This document shows positions 8,730-16,952 of a stretch of DNA of 44,074 nucleotides, piece by piece; the first letter of the stretch is position 1; every line of letters starts with the position of its first letter. Source of the stretch: Bryobacterales bacterium (lineage in GTDB: Bacteria > Acidobacteriota > Terriglobia > Bryobacterales > Bryobacteraceae); contig CANFEY010000041.1 of the NCBI GenBank assembly GCA_947446025.1, forward strand, positions 1 to 44,074, given 5' to 3'. The translations under genes and the position numbers were made by a program. Below the pieces are notes generated by a model, which had not been told where the DNA came from, did not search any database, and worked only from the letters and a program-made list of their open reading frames with translations.

Positions 8730-9634
8730 CACGGAAGTTCTTTCTAGCTCTTTCGCAGAGTGCCACGCTGCGGGAGTTCATGGAGCGCAGCCCCACGGCT
8801 CGCAGGCTCAACCGCCGGTTTATCGCGGGCGTGACGCTAGAGGAAGAGATTGCTGCCTGCGCCAGCCTCGCGGAAGAAGGCATTTGGTCCACCCTGGACC
8901 ATCTGGGTGAGAACGTCACCTCCCTGGCCGATGGCGAGGCTGCCTGCGCGGCCTATTTGCAAGCGCTGGACGCCATCGCAGCGCGCGGCTTGCCCGCGTC
9001 CGTTTCGTTGAAGCTTACGGCCCTAGGGCTGGAGCTATCCGAAGACGCCGCTGTCTCGCATCTGTGCACGTTGGCCACCCGCGCAAAACAAATCGGCAGC
9101 CACGTTGAAATCGACATGGAGGACCACCGCTACACGGGGACCACTGTCCGCATCGCGGAGGCGGTGGGCCGCCAAACTGGCGTGATCCGCGTCGCGATTC
9201 AGGCGTATCTCCTGCGCACTCCTGCGGACATCGCGAGGCTGAATACGGCCGGAGTAATGGTCCGGCTATGCAAAGGGGCGTACACCGAGCCGGACACAAT
9301 CGCGCTGCCTACAAAGCGCGACGTGAATGCGGCTTACCTGTCGCTCGCGAAACAGTTACTGGAAGACGGCACCTATCCAGCCCTGGCGACGCACGATGAA
9401 CGCATGATCGAGGCATTGCTCGCGCACATTCGCGAGCACGCCATCCCGGCGGAACGGTTTGAATGGGAGATGCTGCACGGGGTCCGCCGCGATCTGCAGC
9501 GTGACCTGGTGCGGCGCGGCTACCGCGTGCGCGTCTACGTTCCTTACGGAGCGCAGTGGTACCGCTACTTCATGCGCCGGTTGGCGGAGCGTCCGGCGAA
9601 CGTGTGGTTCCTGGCGAAGAATTTGCTGCGGTAG
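8726..9634 (+). CDS. Proline dehydrogenase (FAD, monofunctional PRODH)
   Basis: This protein oxidises L-proline to pyrroline-5-carboxylate using FAD and passes electrons to the quinone pool. Its TIM-barrel sequence carries VSLKLTALGLELSE near residue 95, IDMEDHRYTGTTVRI near 130, VRLCKGAYTEP near 180, a conserved ATHDERMIEALL near 230, FEWEMLHGVRRDLQ near 250 and the C-terminal YVPYGAQWYRYFMRRLAERPAN. At 302 residues it is the normal length of the bacterial single-domain enzyme. No P5C dehydrogenase gene is present in the window. It is coupled to rmuC by an ATGA overlap. Confidence 0.93.
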   Translation: MTRKFFLALSQSATLREFMERSPTARRLNRRFIAGVTLEEEIAACASLAEEGIWSTLDHLGENVTSLADGEAACAAYLQALDAIAARGLPASVSLKLTALGLELSEDAAVSHLCTLATRAKQIGSHVEIDMEDHRYTGTTVRIAEAVGRQTGVIRVAIQAYLLRTPADIARLNTAGVMVRLCKGAYTEPDTIALPTKRDVNAAYLSLAKQLLEDGTYPALATHDERMIEALLAHIREHAIPAERFEWEMLHGVRRDLQRDLVRRGYRVRVYVPYGAQWYRYFMRRLAERPANVWFLAKNLLR

Positions 9635-9669
9635 GCGGCGGACCCAACGGGTACACTAGAAAGACAACC

Positions 9670-10752
9670 ATGGCCTTTGCCACTATTCCTGAAGCAATTG
9701 AAGACATTCGCGCCGGCCGCATGTTGGTCGTGGTGGACGACGAAGACCGCGAAAATGAAGGCGACCTCACCATGGCTGCCGGTGCCATCACTCCAGATGC
9801 CATCAACTTCATGGCGAAACACGGGCGCGGCCTGATCTGTCTAGCGCTGGCCCCGGAGCGATGCGATCAACTGCACTTGCCGCTGGTCTCACAGATGAAC
9901 ACGTCGCGTTTCGGGACCGCGTTCTGCGAATCGTTTGACGCGGTGGAGGGAACCACAACGGGCATTTCCGCGGCGGACCGCGCGCAATCGATTCAAGTCG
10001 CCATCCGCCCTGGAGCGCGTCCGCAAGAACTAGCGCGGCCTGGCCACATGTTCCCGCTTAGGGCTCGGGAGGGCGGCGTGCTGGTGCGCGCCGGGCAGAC
10101 CGAAGCAGCCGTGGATCTCGCTCGGATGGCGGGCCTCGAACCCGGCGGAGTGATCTGCGAAATCATGAAGGAAGACGGCACCATGGCCCGCGTGCCGGAT
10201 CTGCTCGAGTTCTGCGCCGAGCACGGACTGAAAATGATCTCCGTCGCGGCGCTCATCCGTCACCGCAGCGCCACCGAGAATCTAGTCGTCCGCCGCGGAG
10301 AAGGAACGTTGGACACCGAGCATGGTCCGTTCCGCACACTGACCTACGAGAGCACCATCAATGGCGAGGCGCACCTCGTTCTGCTGCACGGCGATGTGCG
10401 GGGCAAGCAGGATGTACTAGTCCGCATGCATTCCCGCTGCGTGATGGGAGACGTATTCGGCTCCACGGCTTGCCGCTGCGGCGCGATGTTGCGCGACTCG
10501 CTCAAACGCATCTCAGCGGAACCCGGAGGCGTGCTTGTGTACCTTCACCAAGCCGGCTGGGGTGAACGCAAGCATACGCCGATGCCGGATGGCTCGCCCC
10601 GCCCCCTGCACGAATTCGGCATTGGGGCGCAAATTCTCGCAGACCTGGGCTTGTCTACAATTCGAATTCTGACCAACCGGGTGCGTAAGCTGCCTGGCCT
10701 CGATGCATTCGGCATCAGCATCACCGGTCAGGTTCCGCTCATTGAGGGATGA
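9670..10752 (+). CDS. ribBA: RibBA-type protein: DHBP synthase domain plus degenerate GTP cyclohydrolase II domain
   Basis: The N-terminal half (about residues 1-205) is 3,4-dihydroxy-2-butanone-4-phosphate synthase, with DDEDRENEGDL at 23-33 and RPGHMFPLRA near 119. The usual His of the G-H-T-E-A motif, a metal ligand in solved structures, is Gln143. The C-terminal half resembles GTP cyclohydrolase II and keeps the zinc cysteines C257, C268 and C270. However, the RQEGRGIGL loop reads HQAGWGERK, and about 16 residues are missing before FGIGAQILADLG. By alignment to E. coli RibA, the positions of Tyr105, Asp126 and Arg128 are deleted or changed. It probably acts, if at all, only as DHBP synthase. 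ATG 9670 is chosen because the domain begins there. TACACT lies at 9652-9657 and no ribosome binding site is evident. The frame is open upstream to 9556, inside the previous gene. Confidence 0.88.
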   Translation: MAFATIPEAIEDIRAGRMLVVVDDEDRENEGDLTMAAGAITPDAINFMAKHGRGLICLALAPERCDQLHLPLVSQMNTSRFGTAFCESFDAVEGTTTGISAADRAQSIQVAIRPGARPQELARPGHMFPLRAREGGVLVRAGQTEAAVDLARMAGLEPGGVICEIMKEDGTMARVPDLLEFCAEHGLKMISVAALIRHRSATENLVVRRGEGTLDTEHGPFRTLTYESTINGEAHLVLLHGDVRGKQDVLVRMHSRCVMGDVFGSTACRCGAMLRDSLKRISAEPGGVLVYLHQAGWGERKHTPMPDGSPRPLHEFGIGAQILADLGLSTIRILTNRVRKLPGLDAFGISITGQVPLIEG

Positions 10753-10774
10753 TAACGGGCTAGCGCGCCGCGAC

Positions 10775-13174
10775 TTACTGCTTCGCGTCCGGGACCTTCT
10801 TCATCTGGAACGGAGTGCTTTTCACGATCCCCAGCACGATAGCAGAGAACTTAAAGTTCTGCCTCTCTGACTGCCGCGCTATGTCGCGGACCACCGGCAT
10901 GTCGCGCGGTTCAACGGCGCGGCCCAGCGCGTAGGTCAGCATCTTCTCCGTCATCGTGCCGACGAACTGAGCTGGGCGCTTCATCAGCGCGTCACGAAGT
11001 TCGGTGGGGCCGCTGACCTTGGTTCCGTCGGCGAGTTGCCCCGCGGTGTCGATCTGCCCCCCAAGTTCCTTGGTGCGCCAGCGCCCCACAGCGTCGAAAT
11101 TCTCCAGCGCAAGGCCGAGCGGGTCCATCACAGAATGGCAAGTGGAACAAGTCGCGGCTTCACGGTGCAGCGCAAGGCGCGCTCTCAACGTAGTCGCGTT
11201 GCGGCCGCCCTCGTCATTCTCCTTGAGCGCGGGCACGTTCGGCGGAGGCGCGGGCGGCGGCGTGCCCAGGATCGTCTCCAGGATATATTTGCCGCGCTTC
11301 ACAGGCGAAGTACGGTTCGATTCCGATGTCACCGTGAGGAAACTTCCCTGCCCCAGGATGCCGCGGCGGTTGGGATCAGCGATCTTCACGCGGCGGAAGT
11401 TGCTGCCGTAGACGCCGGGGATGCCGTAGTGCTGCGCCAGACGCTGATTGACGAAGGTGTAGTCGGCGGTGAGCAGTTCCAGCACGTTACGATCCTCGCG
11501 CATCACGGCTTGGAACAGCAGCTCGGTCTCTTTGCGAAACGCGTCGCGCAGGTTGGCATCGTAGTTGGGGAACACGTTGGGATCGCGTGGCTGGCTGTTG
11601 AGGTTGCGCAGCAGCAGCCACTGGCCGGCGAAGTTGCTGACCATCGCGTCGGCGCGCGGGTCATTCATCATGCGCCGGACTTGGCTGTCCAGCACCTGAG
11701 CGCTCTTCAGCTTGCCCTGCGCGGCCAAGCCGATGAGTTCATCGTCGGGCAGGCTGCTCCACAGGAAGAAAGAAAGGCGTGTAGCAAGTTCCAGGTCCGT
11801 GAGCCGCCGTGTTGAACCGGGCAGCGCGGACTTCGGATCCGGCTCGCTGCGGAAGATGAATTTTGGATTCGCCAGGATGAGCCGCAGCGCGTTCTGCACG
11901 CCCTTCTCAAACGACGCATCCTTGCGGCCGGCCTCATAGAGACTCATCAGCGATGCCAGGTCCACGTCGGACACCGGACGGCGGTAGGCGCGCTTGGCCA
12001 ACGTGCTGAGAATCTGCTTGGCGCACGGAGCTTCAGCGGCTGCCGTCTTCGGTTGGCACGTAAAGATCGCCTTGCGGCTGGCGGTTTCGCCGGAGCCGGT
12101 GGGCTTAAAGGGACCCGTGATTTGCACGTGGTCCACCAGCGGAAGTCCGTTCATGTTCTGTAGATCGTGATCGCGCGTAAAGGACTGCAGCGGCTCGTCG
12201 GTAGGCGCCGAATTCCGGCGCAGAAATGCGACCGCCACGGATCGGCGGCCCGCCTTTACAGGAATGCGCGACTTGAGACGCGCATCCAAGGTATCCTTGG
12301 CCACACCCAGGTTTTCGTCCGACATGCGGTTGTCGTCTTCACCACCCACGGGAGCCAGGAAGACGCGATCACCGTCGATGGAGACTTCGAGCTCATGCGC
12401 GTATTCAAGACCAGTAACGTAGCCGACGATGTTCTGAATCAGGAACACACTGAAGTCGTAGTCGGCATCCAGGGGAAAGTTGTGCTGGATCAGGACGCCG
12501 CCGCGCGTGCCCAGCGGCAAGCCTTCCACGTGGTCTTCCTGGGAAAGGTCGGGCGGTACCTGCACGAAGCGGCTGATGGCCGTGGTCTCCATGTCGCCGA
12601 CGGCAAGAGCGCTCAGCTTGCGCGAGGCTACCAGATACTGATCCAGCAGCGTGGGCGAAACCCGTAGCGCGTCGGCGATGTTGTCGAAGCCGTCGCTTTC
12701 ATCGTCAGGCGGCAGGTATTCGGCGGGGTCGATTTCAATGGCCAGCAGATCGCGAACCGCATTCGCATACTCGGTGCGATTCATGCGGTGGATGGGTGCG
12801 CGGCCCGGGTCGGCGTTGGTTGCCAGGGTGCGGTCGAGCGATGCGGCCAGATACTGAGCCAGCGCCAGCGATGCGGCAGCTTGCGGACGTGGCATGCCTT
12901 GCGGCGGCATCTGCCCGCCGTTCAGCTTGCGGATAACCTTTTCCCAGACGACCGCGTTGTCGGCGACCTTGTCGAGGCTGAGCCCTTCCAGGCTGAGTCC
13001 ACCGGTCTTCAGGCGAGCACTGTGGCAACCGACGCAGTAGGTGTTGACCAGCTGCCGGTGCGCGTCCGCCGGGGAAGCGGACTTCGCGGCGGGTTGCTGA
13101 GAATGCGCGACTCCCGCGATCAACGCGATCGCGGTGGCGGCCAAAAGTGTCTTACGCAGCATGAAAGTCTCCAT
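10775..13174 (-). CDS. Secreted DUF1587/1592/1588/1585 cytochrome-like protein (planctomycete-type)
   Basis: This is a large exported protein with a signal peptide (LLAATAIALIAGVAHS) followed by a c-type heme motif CVGCH near residue 48. The family domains come in order: DUF1587 (MNRTEYANAVRDLL), DUF1595, DUF1592 (RLSFFLWSSLPDDELI), DUF1588 (RRGILGQGSFL and a second CSTCH) and DUF1585 at the C-terminus. Such proteins are expanded in Planctomycetes and Acidobacteria and have no settled function. They usually sit beside a DUF1552 gene, which is absent here. Two starts are possible: ATG 13174, 5 nt after a TACAAT -10 element (13180-13185), or ATG 13162, preceded by GGAG. It is convergent with ribBA. 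Confidence 0.9.
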   Translation of the reverse strand: METFMLRKTLLAATAIALIAGVAHSQQPAAKSASPADAHRQLVNTYCVGCHSARLKTGGLSLEGLSLDKVADNAVVWEKVIRKLNGGQMPPQGMPRPQAAASLALAQYLAASLDRTLATNADPGRAPIHRMNRTEYANAVRDLLAIEIDPAEYLPPDDESDGFDNIADALRVSPTLLDQYLVASRKLSALAVGDMETTAISRFVQVPPDLSQEDHVEGLPLGTRGGVLIQHNFPLDADYDFSVFLIQNIVGYVTGLEYAHELEVSIDGDRVFLAPVGGEDDNRMSDENLGVAKDTLDARLKSRIPVKAGRRSVAVAFLRRNSAPTDEPLQSFTRDHDLQNMNGLPLVDHVQITGPFKPTGSGETASRKAIFTCQPKTAAAEAPCAKQILSTLAKRAYRRPVSDVDLASLMSLYEAGRKDASFEKGVQNALRLILANPKFIFRSEPDPKSALPGSTRRLTDLELATRLSFFLWSSLPDDELIGLAAQGKLKSAQVLDSQVRRMMNDPRADAMVSNFAGQWLLLRNLNSQPRDPNVFPNYDANLRDAFRKETELLFQAVMREDRNVLELLTADYTFVNQRLAQHYGIPGVYGSNFRRVKIADPNRRGILGQGSFLTVTSESNRTSPVKRGKYILETILGTPPPAPPPNVPALKENDEGGRNATTLRARLALHREAATCSTCHSVMDPLGLALENFDAVGRWRTKELGGQIDTAGQLADGTKVSGPTELRDALMKRPAQFVGTMTEKMLTYALGRAVEPRDMPVVRDIARQSERQNFKFSAIVLGIVKSTPFQMKKVPDAKQ

Positions 13175-13177
13175 CGA

Positions 13178-14275
13178 TTATTGTAGTCGGATGCAGCCGA
13201 GGGCGAAACCCACGCCATTGACCACGGCCTCAAAACTGTGGACACCCGGGCGGGATTCGCGCGTCGTCATGGGCGCGAAGGAGACGGTGGAACCCAGCGT
13301 GACTTCCGAGCCCGGTGCAAGTTCGACCCGCCGCAGCTTGAAGACCTTGGGCGAGGTGCCGCGGTTGGCTTTGACGAAATGTACCCGGTAATCCACTTGC
13401 AATGTCTGGGCCTTCTTCGAAGTGCTGGTCAAGGTGAAATCGAACTTCAGCCTGCCGCCGATGCGCGGCGACTTCGGCACGAAACGCGCGCTTCCGACGG
13501 CGACCTTGGGCACCGCGCCGACGCCCAGAATCGCCAGTGCGCCAGGGTTGCCTGCTTTCACCAAGGACCGGAGCGCATGTTTGATGATCCACTGGCGTTC
13601 GTCAGATGCGTCCGCCCACCAACGGCGGCAGATCTCGACGGCAATGCCGGGATGGTCCTTCGCAATGTCGTTCAAGTTGTTCGCAACCGAGCGCCGAACG
13701 TACAACTCAGGATCGTCTTTCAAAAGTTCCAGCAGTTCGATCACCGGTGCCGGGTCCCGCTGAAAGTCACGCAGCCTAGAAGCCCAGGGCAGACGCGGCC
13801 GCGTGCCCTCGGAGACCAGTCGGCGCACGTGGTGGCTCGGATCAGAGGCCCACAGTCGCAGCCGGCCGAGCGTCTGGCTCGGATACTTCTCCAGAAACGC
13901 CCGAATGGAGAACTCCGCCGTGAAGCGCTGCGTGAGTTCGTGTTGCGCCGCCATGGCTGCCTCAAAATTCCCCAGACCATACTTTGAAACGTAGAAGATG
14001 TGGGGCAGGTAGCGAAAGCTGTCCAACCCCGTAAACGACTCATCAGGCAATGACCGCAGCAGCACGCTAGAGGCCGCCTCAAAATCCTCGGGCAGATGGC
14101 GGCGCAGGGCTTCAGCGATGTGCCAGCCGCGCGCCAGCAGCTCGAGTTGATCCAGGCCATCCAGGCATTCCTTGCAGAACCGAGTCGCGGGGAACTTGGA
14201 GTCAGCCCGCACGAAATCGGCGGCGATGCCCTGCACCACCTGCCGGTTGAAGAAAACTTTGAAACTGCCTGCCAT
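13178..14275 (-). CDS. DNA alkylation repair protein, AlkC-like HEAT-repeat glycosylase with C-terminal Ig-like domain
   Basis: This protein resembles AlkC-family base-excision glycosylases that remove 3-methyladenine-type lesions. Residues 1-240 form helical HEAT-like repeats, with the family core FSIRAFLEKYPSQTL, HHVRRLVSEGTRPRLPWA and DPELYVRRSVANNLNDIAKDHP. Residues about 265-365 look like a beta-rich Ig-type domain (FKLRRVELAPGSEVTLGSTVSF), as known for AlkC. The length of 365 fits. Its stop codon overlaps the promoter of the downstream DUF1592 gene. A TACGAT hexamer lies 9 nt before the ATG, back to back with the promoter of the divergent phosphotransferase gene. Confidence 0.82.
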   Translation of the reverse strand: MAGSFKVFFNRQVVQGIAADFVRADSKFPATRFCKECLDGLDQLELLARGWHIAEALRRHLPEDFEAASSVLLRSLPDESFTGLDSFRYLPHIFYVSKYGLGNFEAAMAAQHELTQRFTAEFSIRAFLEKYPSQTLGRLRLWASDPSHHVRRLVSEGTRPRLPWASRLRDFQRDPAPVIELLELLKDDPELYVRRSVANNLNDIAKDHPGIAVEICRRWWADASDERQWIIKHALRSLVKAGNPGALAILGVGAVPKVAVGSARFVPKSPRIGGRLKFDFTLTSTSKKAQTLQVDYRVHFVKANRGTSPKVFKLRRVELAPGSEVTLGSTVSFAPMTTRESRPGVHSFEAVVNGVGFALGCIRLQ

Positions 14276-14305
14276 CGAAACGGAATCGTACCAAATGCGT
14301 CATCC

Positions 14306-14311
14306 TATAGT
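14306..14311 (+). promoter_or_regulatory. -10 element TATAGT, start codon at the predicted transcript end
   Basis: TATAGT ends 4 nt before ATG 14316, and there is no ribosome binding site. This favours ATG 14316 over ATG 14295, which lies upstream of the hexamer. No good -35 is visible. Confidence 0.5.
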
Positions 14312-14315
14312 AACG

Positions 14316-14990
14316 ATGTCGACACCATCCACGTTCAAAGCAGCCGACCGGGAGCACACCAGCGTCCTAGCCGCGGCGGAGAAACGCACCCTCATCAAGA
14401 TCGCCAGCAGCCTGCCCATGTGGGTCAATTCGGACCACCTCACCGGGTTGGGTTTCGTTTCACTCCTGGCCGCCGCAGGGTGCTACTGGTACGCCAGCGT
14501 CGAGCCCTACGCGCTGCTGGCCGTGATCGTGTTCCTGGTGCTGAACTGGTTCGGCGATTCGCTGGATGGTACGCTCGCCCGCGTGCGCAACAAACAGCGG
14601 CCGCGCTACGGCTTCTACGTGGACCACATTCTGGATTGCATCGGCATGTTTTTCCTGATGTCGGGCATCGCGCTGTCCGGGTACATTTCCCCCGCTGTTG
14701 CGGCTGCTTTCCTGGTTGCGTATCTTCTGCTCTCCATCGAAATCTACCTGGCTACATACGCGGTGGGGAAGTTTCATCTCTCCTACTGGCGCTTCGGGCC
14801 AACCGAGCTGCGCATCCTGTTGGCCATCGGCAACATCGTAGTGTTGTCACGCCCCTACGCCCACATTCTCGGCAAAGAATATTTGCTGTTCGACGTGGGC
14901 TTCGCGGTGGGCGCGGCCTGTACTGCGCTCATCCTGATTCAGGCTACCGTGAAGCACACGGTGCAGCTGTATCGAGAAGAAACGAAGTGA
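14316..14990 (+). CDS. CDP-alcohol phosphatidyltransferase family membrane protein
   Basis: This integral membrane enzyme transfers a phosphoalcohol from a CDP-activated donor. The diagnostic signature D-x2-D-G-x2-A-R-x8-G-x3-D-x3-D is complete (DSLDGTLARV then GFYVDHILD), near residues 75-101. About six hydrophobic segments are seen. The acceptor and product (phospholipid, inositol phosphate or other) cannot be told. The gene ends 10 bp before a GtrA-family gene, so lipid-linked sugar or head-group metabolism is plausible. It is 224 residues from ATG 14316, and starts further upstream would add non-conserved sequence. Confidence 0.88.
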   Translation: MSTPSTFKAADREHTSVLAAAEKRTLIKIASSLPMWVNSDHLTGLGFVSLLAAAGCYWYASVEPYALLAVIVFLVLNWFGDSLDGTLARVRNKQRPRYGFYVDHILDCIGMFFLMSGIALSGYISPAVAAAFLVAYLLLSIEIYLATYAVGKFHLSYWRFGPTELRILLAIGNIVVLSRPYAHILGKEYLLFDVGFAVGAACTALILIQATVKHTVQLYREETK

Positions 14991-15000
14991 AGACGCAGTC

Positions 15001-15360
15001 ATGAAAACGTGGCTCCGATTCAACGCAGTGGGAATCGGCGGGGCTGCCCTGCAGGTGGCCTCGCTATGGTTCCTGACGCGCTTCGGAGTGCACTACCTGT
15101 GGGCCACGGCGCTCAGCGTGGAGGTCGCGCTGCTGCATAACTTCTGGTGGCACACACGGTGGACCTGGAAGGGCCGCGACGCCAGCCTGCTTCGATTTCA
15201 TCTGGCGAACGGGCTAGTCTCGATCATCTCCAACTTGATTTGGATGCGGATCTTCACGGGCTGGCTCGCGGTGCCGGCAGTAGCGGCGAACGTCCTCGCC
15301 ATCGTGCTTACGTCGCTGATCAATTTTGTCTTGGGCGACCGCTGGGTGTTTGCTCGCTGA
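15001..15360 (+). CDS. GtrA family membrane protein
   Basis: This small four-helix membrane protein of 119 residues matches the GtrA family, thought to move or assist polyprenyl-linked sugars across the membrane. It begins with FNAVGIGGAALQVASLWFL, has the conserved HNFWWHTRWTWKGR loop between helices 2 and 3, and ends with the typical INFVLGDRWVFAR. It is probably co-transcribed with the CDP-alcohol phosphotransferase 10 bp upstream. Its last 41 bp overlap the end of the broken gene on the other strand. Confidence 0.9.
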   Translation: MKTWLRFNAVGIGGAALQVASLWFLTRFGVHYLWATALSVEVALLHNFWWHTRWTWKGRDASLLRFHLANGLVSIISNLIWMRIFTGWLAVPAVAANVLAIVLTSLINFVLGDRWVFAR

Positions 15361-16072
15361 CGGCCTTCGCGGTCAGCTCCATGGTGGCGCGCAGGGAGTC
15401 AATGGGTAGGCTCTTCACGAACGGTCCCACGGCAAACCCCAAGCCGAACGGGATGTCGCGGGAAAGCGAGATCGAACGGCACTCCAAATACACGCCGTTC
15501 GCGCGCGGTTCGATGAGCCAATAGGCGTTCAGGCGCTATAGGAATCCATGCCCGGTCCCCAGCGCGAGTTCCTTGCCTTCATCCACCTCGGCGATTCGCG
15601 CGGAGCGGGACGTCATGCTCCAGCGGCCGCCCCCCAGGTCCTTGTAGACCACGTCGTATTCGGTGTTGAGCACCGCGGTGAGCACCTTCTTTTTGATGAT
15701 GCGGAGGTAGACGCGCCACTGGTCACCGTTGTGGCTGATCACACGCGATTCAGTCACCTCCGGGATGTAGATCGTCTTGTAGGCCGCGTAGTTCTGCAGC
15801 ACCGCGAGCGCCTGTTCCACGGTGGCTCCGGGCACCAACGCCGCGGCGACCCAGTCATGCACCATGCCGTCTTTGACATCAATGGAGCCGTCCTCGCGGG
15901 CCGGGCCCACGCGAACCTCCCCCCCGCGCAACTGCCCGTAACGGGCCGTGCCCCCCATCTGCGGCTCGGCGGTCTTCAGATAGGCCTCAAAGGCCGCCGT
16001 GGTTTTCGGCGAAAGCGTCGCGCCGAACTGCGCGGAAAGAACCAGCGGGCACGCCAACAGAAGCTTCCACAT
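15320..16072 (-). pseudogene. Secreted START/SRPBCC-like acidobacterial protein interrupted by an in-frame amber codon
   Basis: The open part (15536-16072) encodes 178 residues with a signal peptide (WKLLLACPLVLSAQ) and the body of a conserved acidobacterial protein that I recognise as START-like (GATVEQALAVLQNYAAYK, VYLRIIKKKVLTAVLNTEYDV). It stops at TAG 15536-15538 right after TGHGFL. The same frame continues for 71 more codons to a TGA at 15320-15322 and still reads as the family C-terminus: RLNAYWLIEPRANG, then SLSRDIPFGLGFAVGPFV. In homologues I recall, Trp follows the GFL, so a single TGG-to-TAG change would explain the stop. Decay, sequencing error and readthrough are all possible. 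The start lies 2 bp after the stop of the alkylation repair gene, indicating an operon. No function is known. Confidence 0.82.
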
Positions 16073-16074
16073 GG

Positions 16075-16755
16075 CTACTTCTTTGGACGCGCGGCGTGCG
16101 CCAAGGTTTTCTGAATATAGGCTGCCGCGTCCGGAGTTTTGCAGGCAGTGTCCCCGTGGTCCACATCCACCTTCCCGATGCGCGCCGCGGCGGCCAGCGC
16201 CTTCTTGGTCAGGTCCGGATTGCGCACGCCGATGGCGATCACCGCCTGGTTCATCCCGGAGCGAGCATAATTCTTCGCGCCGTGGATCGCCTTCTCAATA
16301 GTGCGCAGGTGTTCCTCGAAGTATTCGTCAGGTAATTCCTCGTCATGCAACGCGAGCTGACCCAATACGTGATAGCCAGTCTCGGCGACGAATTCCTCTT
16401 TCGACCCAGTCCACTCCTCGGCCTTGTCCTGCGCAAACTCGGTGTCAGCGACAAAGCGCGAAAGCATCTGCGCCATCACCGAAGCACGCACCGCTTTGAC
16501 CCACACGTCGAGTTCTTTCGCCGTGGTCTCGTCGGCATCGGCGATCATGGTGGCCAGCACGCAGGCGTCGCCGTTGCCAGTCGCCCACAGCTTCTGCGCC
16601 AGCGCGTGGTCGGTGTCGATCTGCTTGGCGAACTTCTTCATGTCCGCGAAGCTGACCCCGTAAGTATCCTCCGGGTACCCGTGCCGCAAGTAGGTCTTGC
16701 GGGTCTGCGCGGTGCCCGCCGCTTTCAGGGTCTTAAGCGTCTCCTCGAGTGTCAC
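16075..16755 (-). CDS. DNA alkylation repair protein, AlkD-like
   Basis: This HEAT-like repeat protein belongs to the AlkD-type DNA alkylation repair family (PF08713), whose members recognise or excise alkylated bases without base flipping. Characteristic stretches are YPEDTYGVSFADMKKFAK near residue 30, LWATGNGDACVLATMIAD near 55, EFVAETGYHVLGQLAL, and the C-terminal MNQAVIAIGVRNPDL with GKVDVDHGDTACKTPDA. The GTG at 16755 is chosen because homologous sequence begins there and a TATCAT hexamer ends 6 nt upstream. The frame stays open to 16914 without family-like sequence. It is the first gene of a two-gene unit with the broken START-like gene. Confidence 0.87.
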   Translation of the reverse strand: MTLEETLKTLKAAGTAQTRKTYLRHGYPEDTYGVSFADMKKFAKQIDTDHALAQKLWATGNGDACVLATMIADADETTAKELDVWVKAVRASVMAQMLSRFVADTEFAQDKAEEWTGSKEEFVAETGYHVLGQLALHDEELPDEYFEEHLRTIEKAIHGAKNYARSGMNQAVIAIGVRNPDLTKKALAAAARIGKVDVDHGDTACKTPDAAAYIQKTLAHAARPKK

Positions 16756-16761
16756 AGTTTT

Positions 16762-16767
16762 ATGATA
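16762..16767 (-). promoter_or_regulatory. -10 element TATCAT, 6 nt before a GTG start
   Basis: TATCAT on the minus strand is followed by six bases and the GTG of the AlkD-like gene. No ribosome binding site is present, which fits a leaderless transcript. Confidence 0.45.
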
Positions 16768-16952
16768 CCCGCAGATCTTGAGTCCCAGGAGCCGCCGTCG
16801 CATGACGCAGGCCAGACTCGCGGAACTCGTGCTAACCCTCGTCTCCCAACCGAGCGTGCGCGGGCCGCGGTCGGTGACATCTTGCAGGGTTCGGGATCGC
16901 GAGGCAGCCTTCAATGTGGTCCGGCGTCCTTCGCATGGCAGGAGCTCACGTC

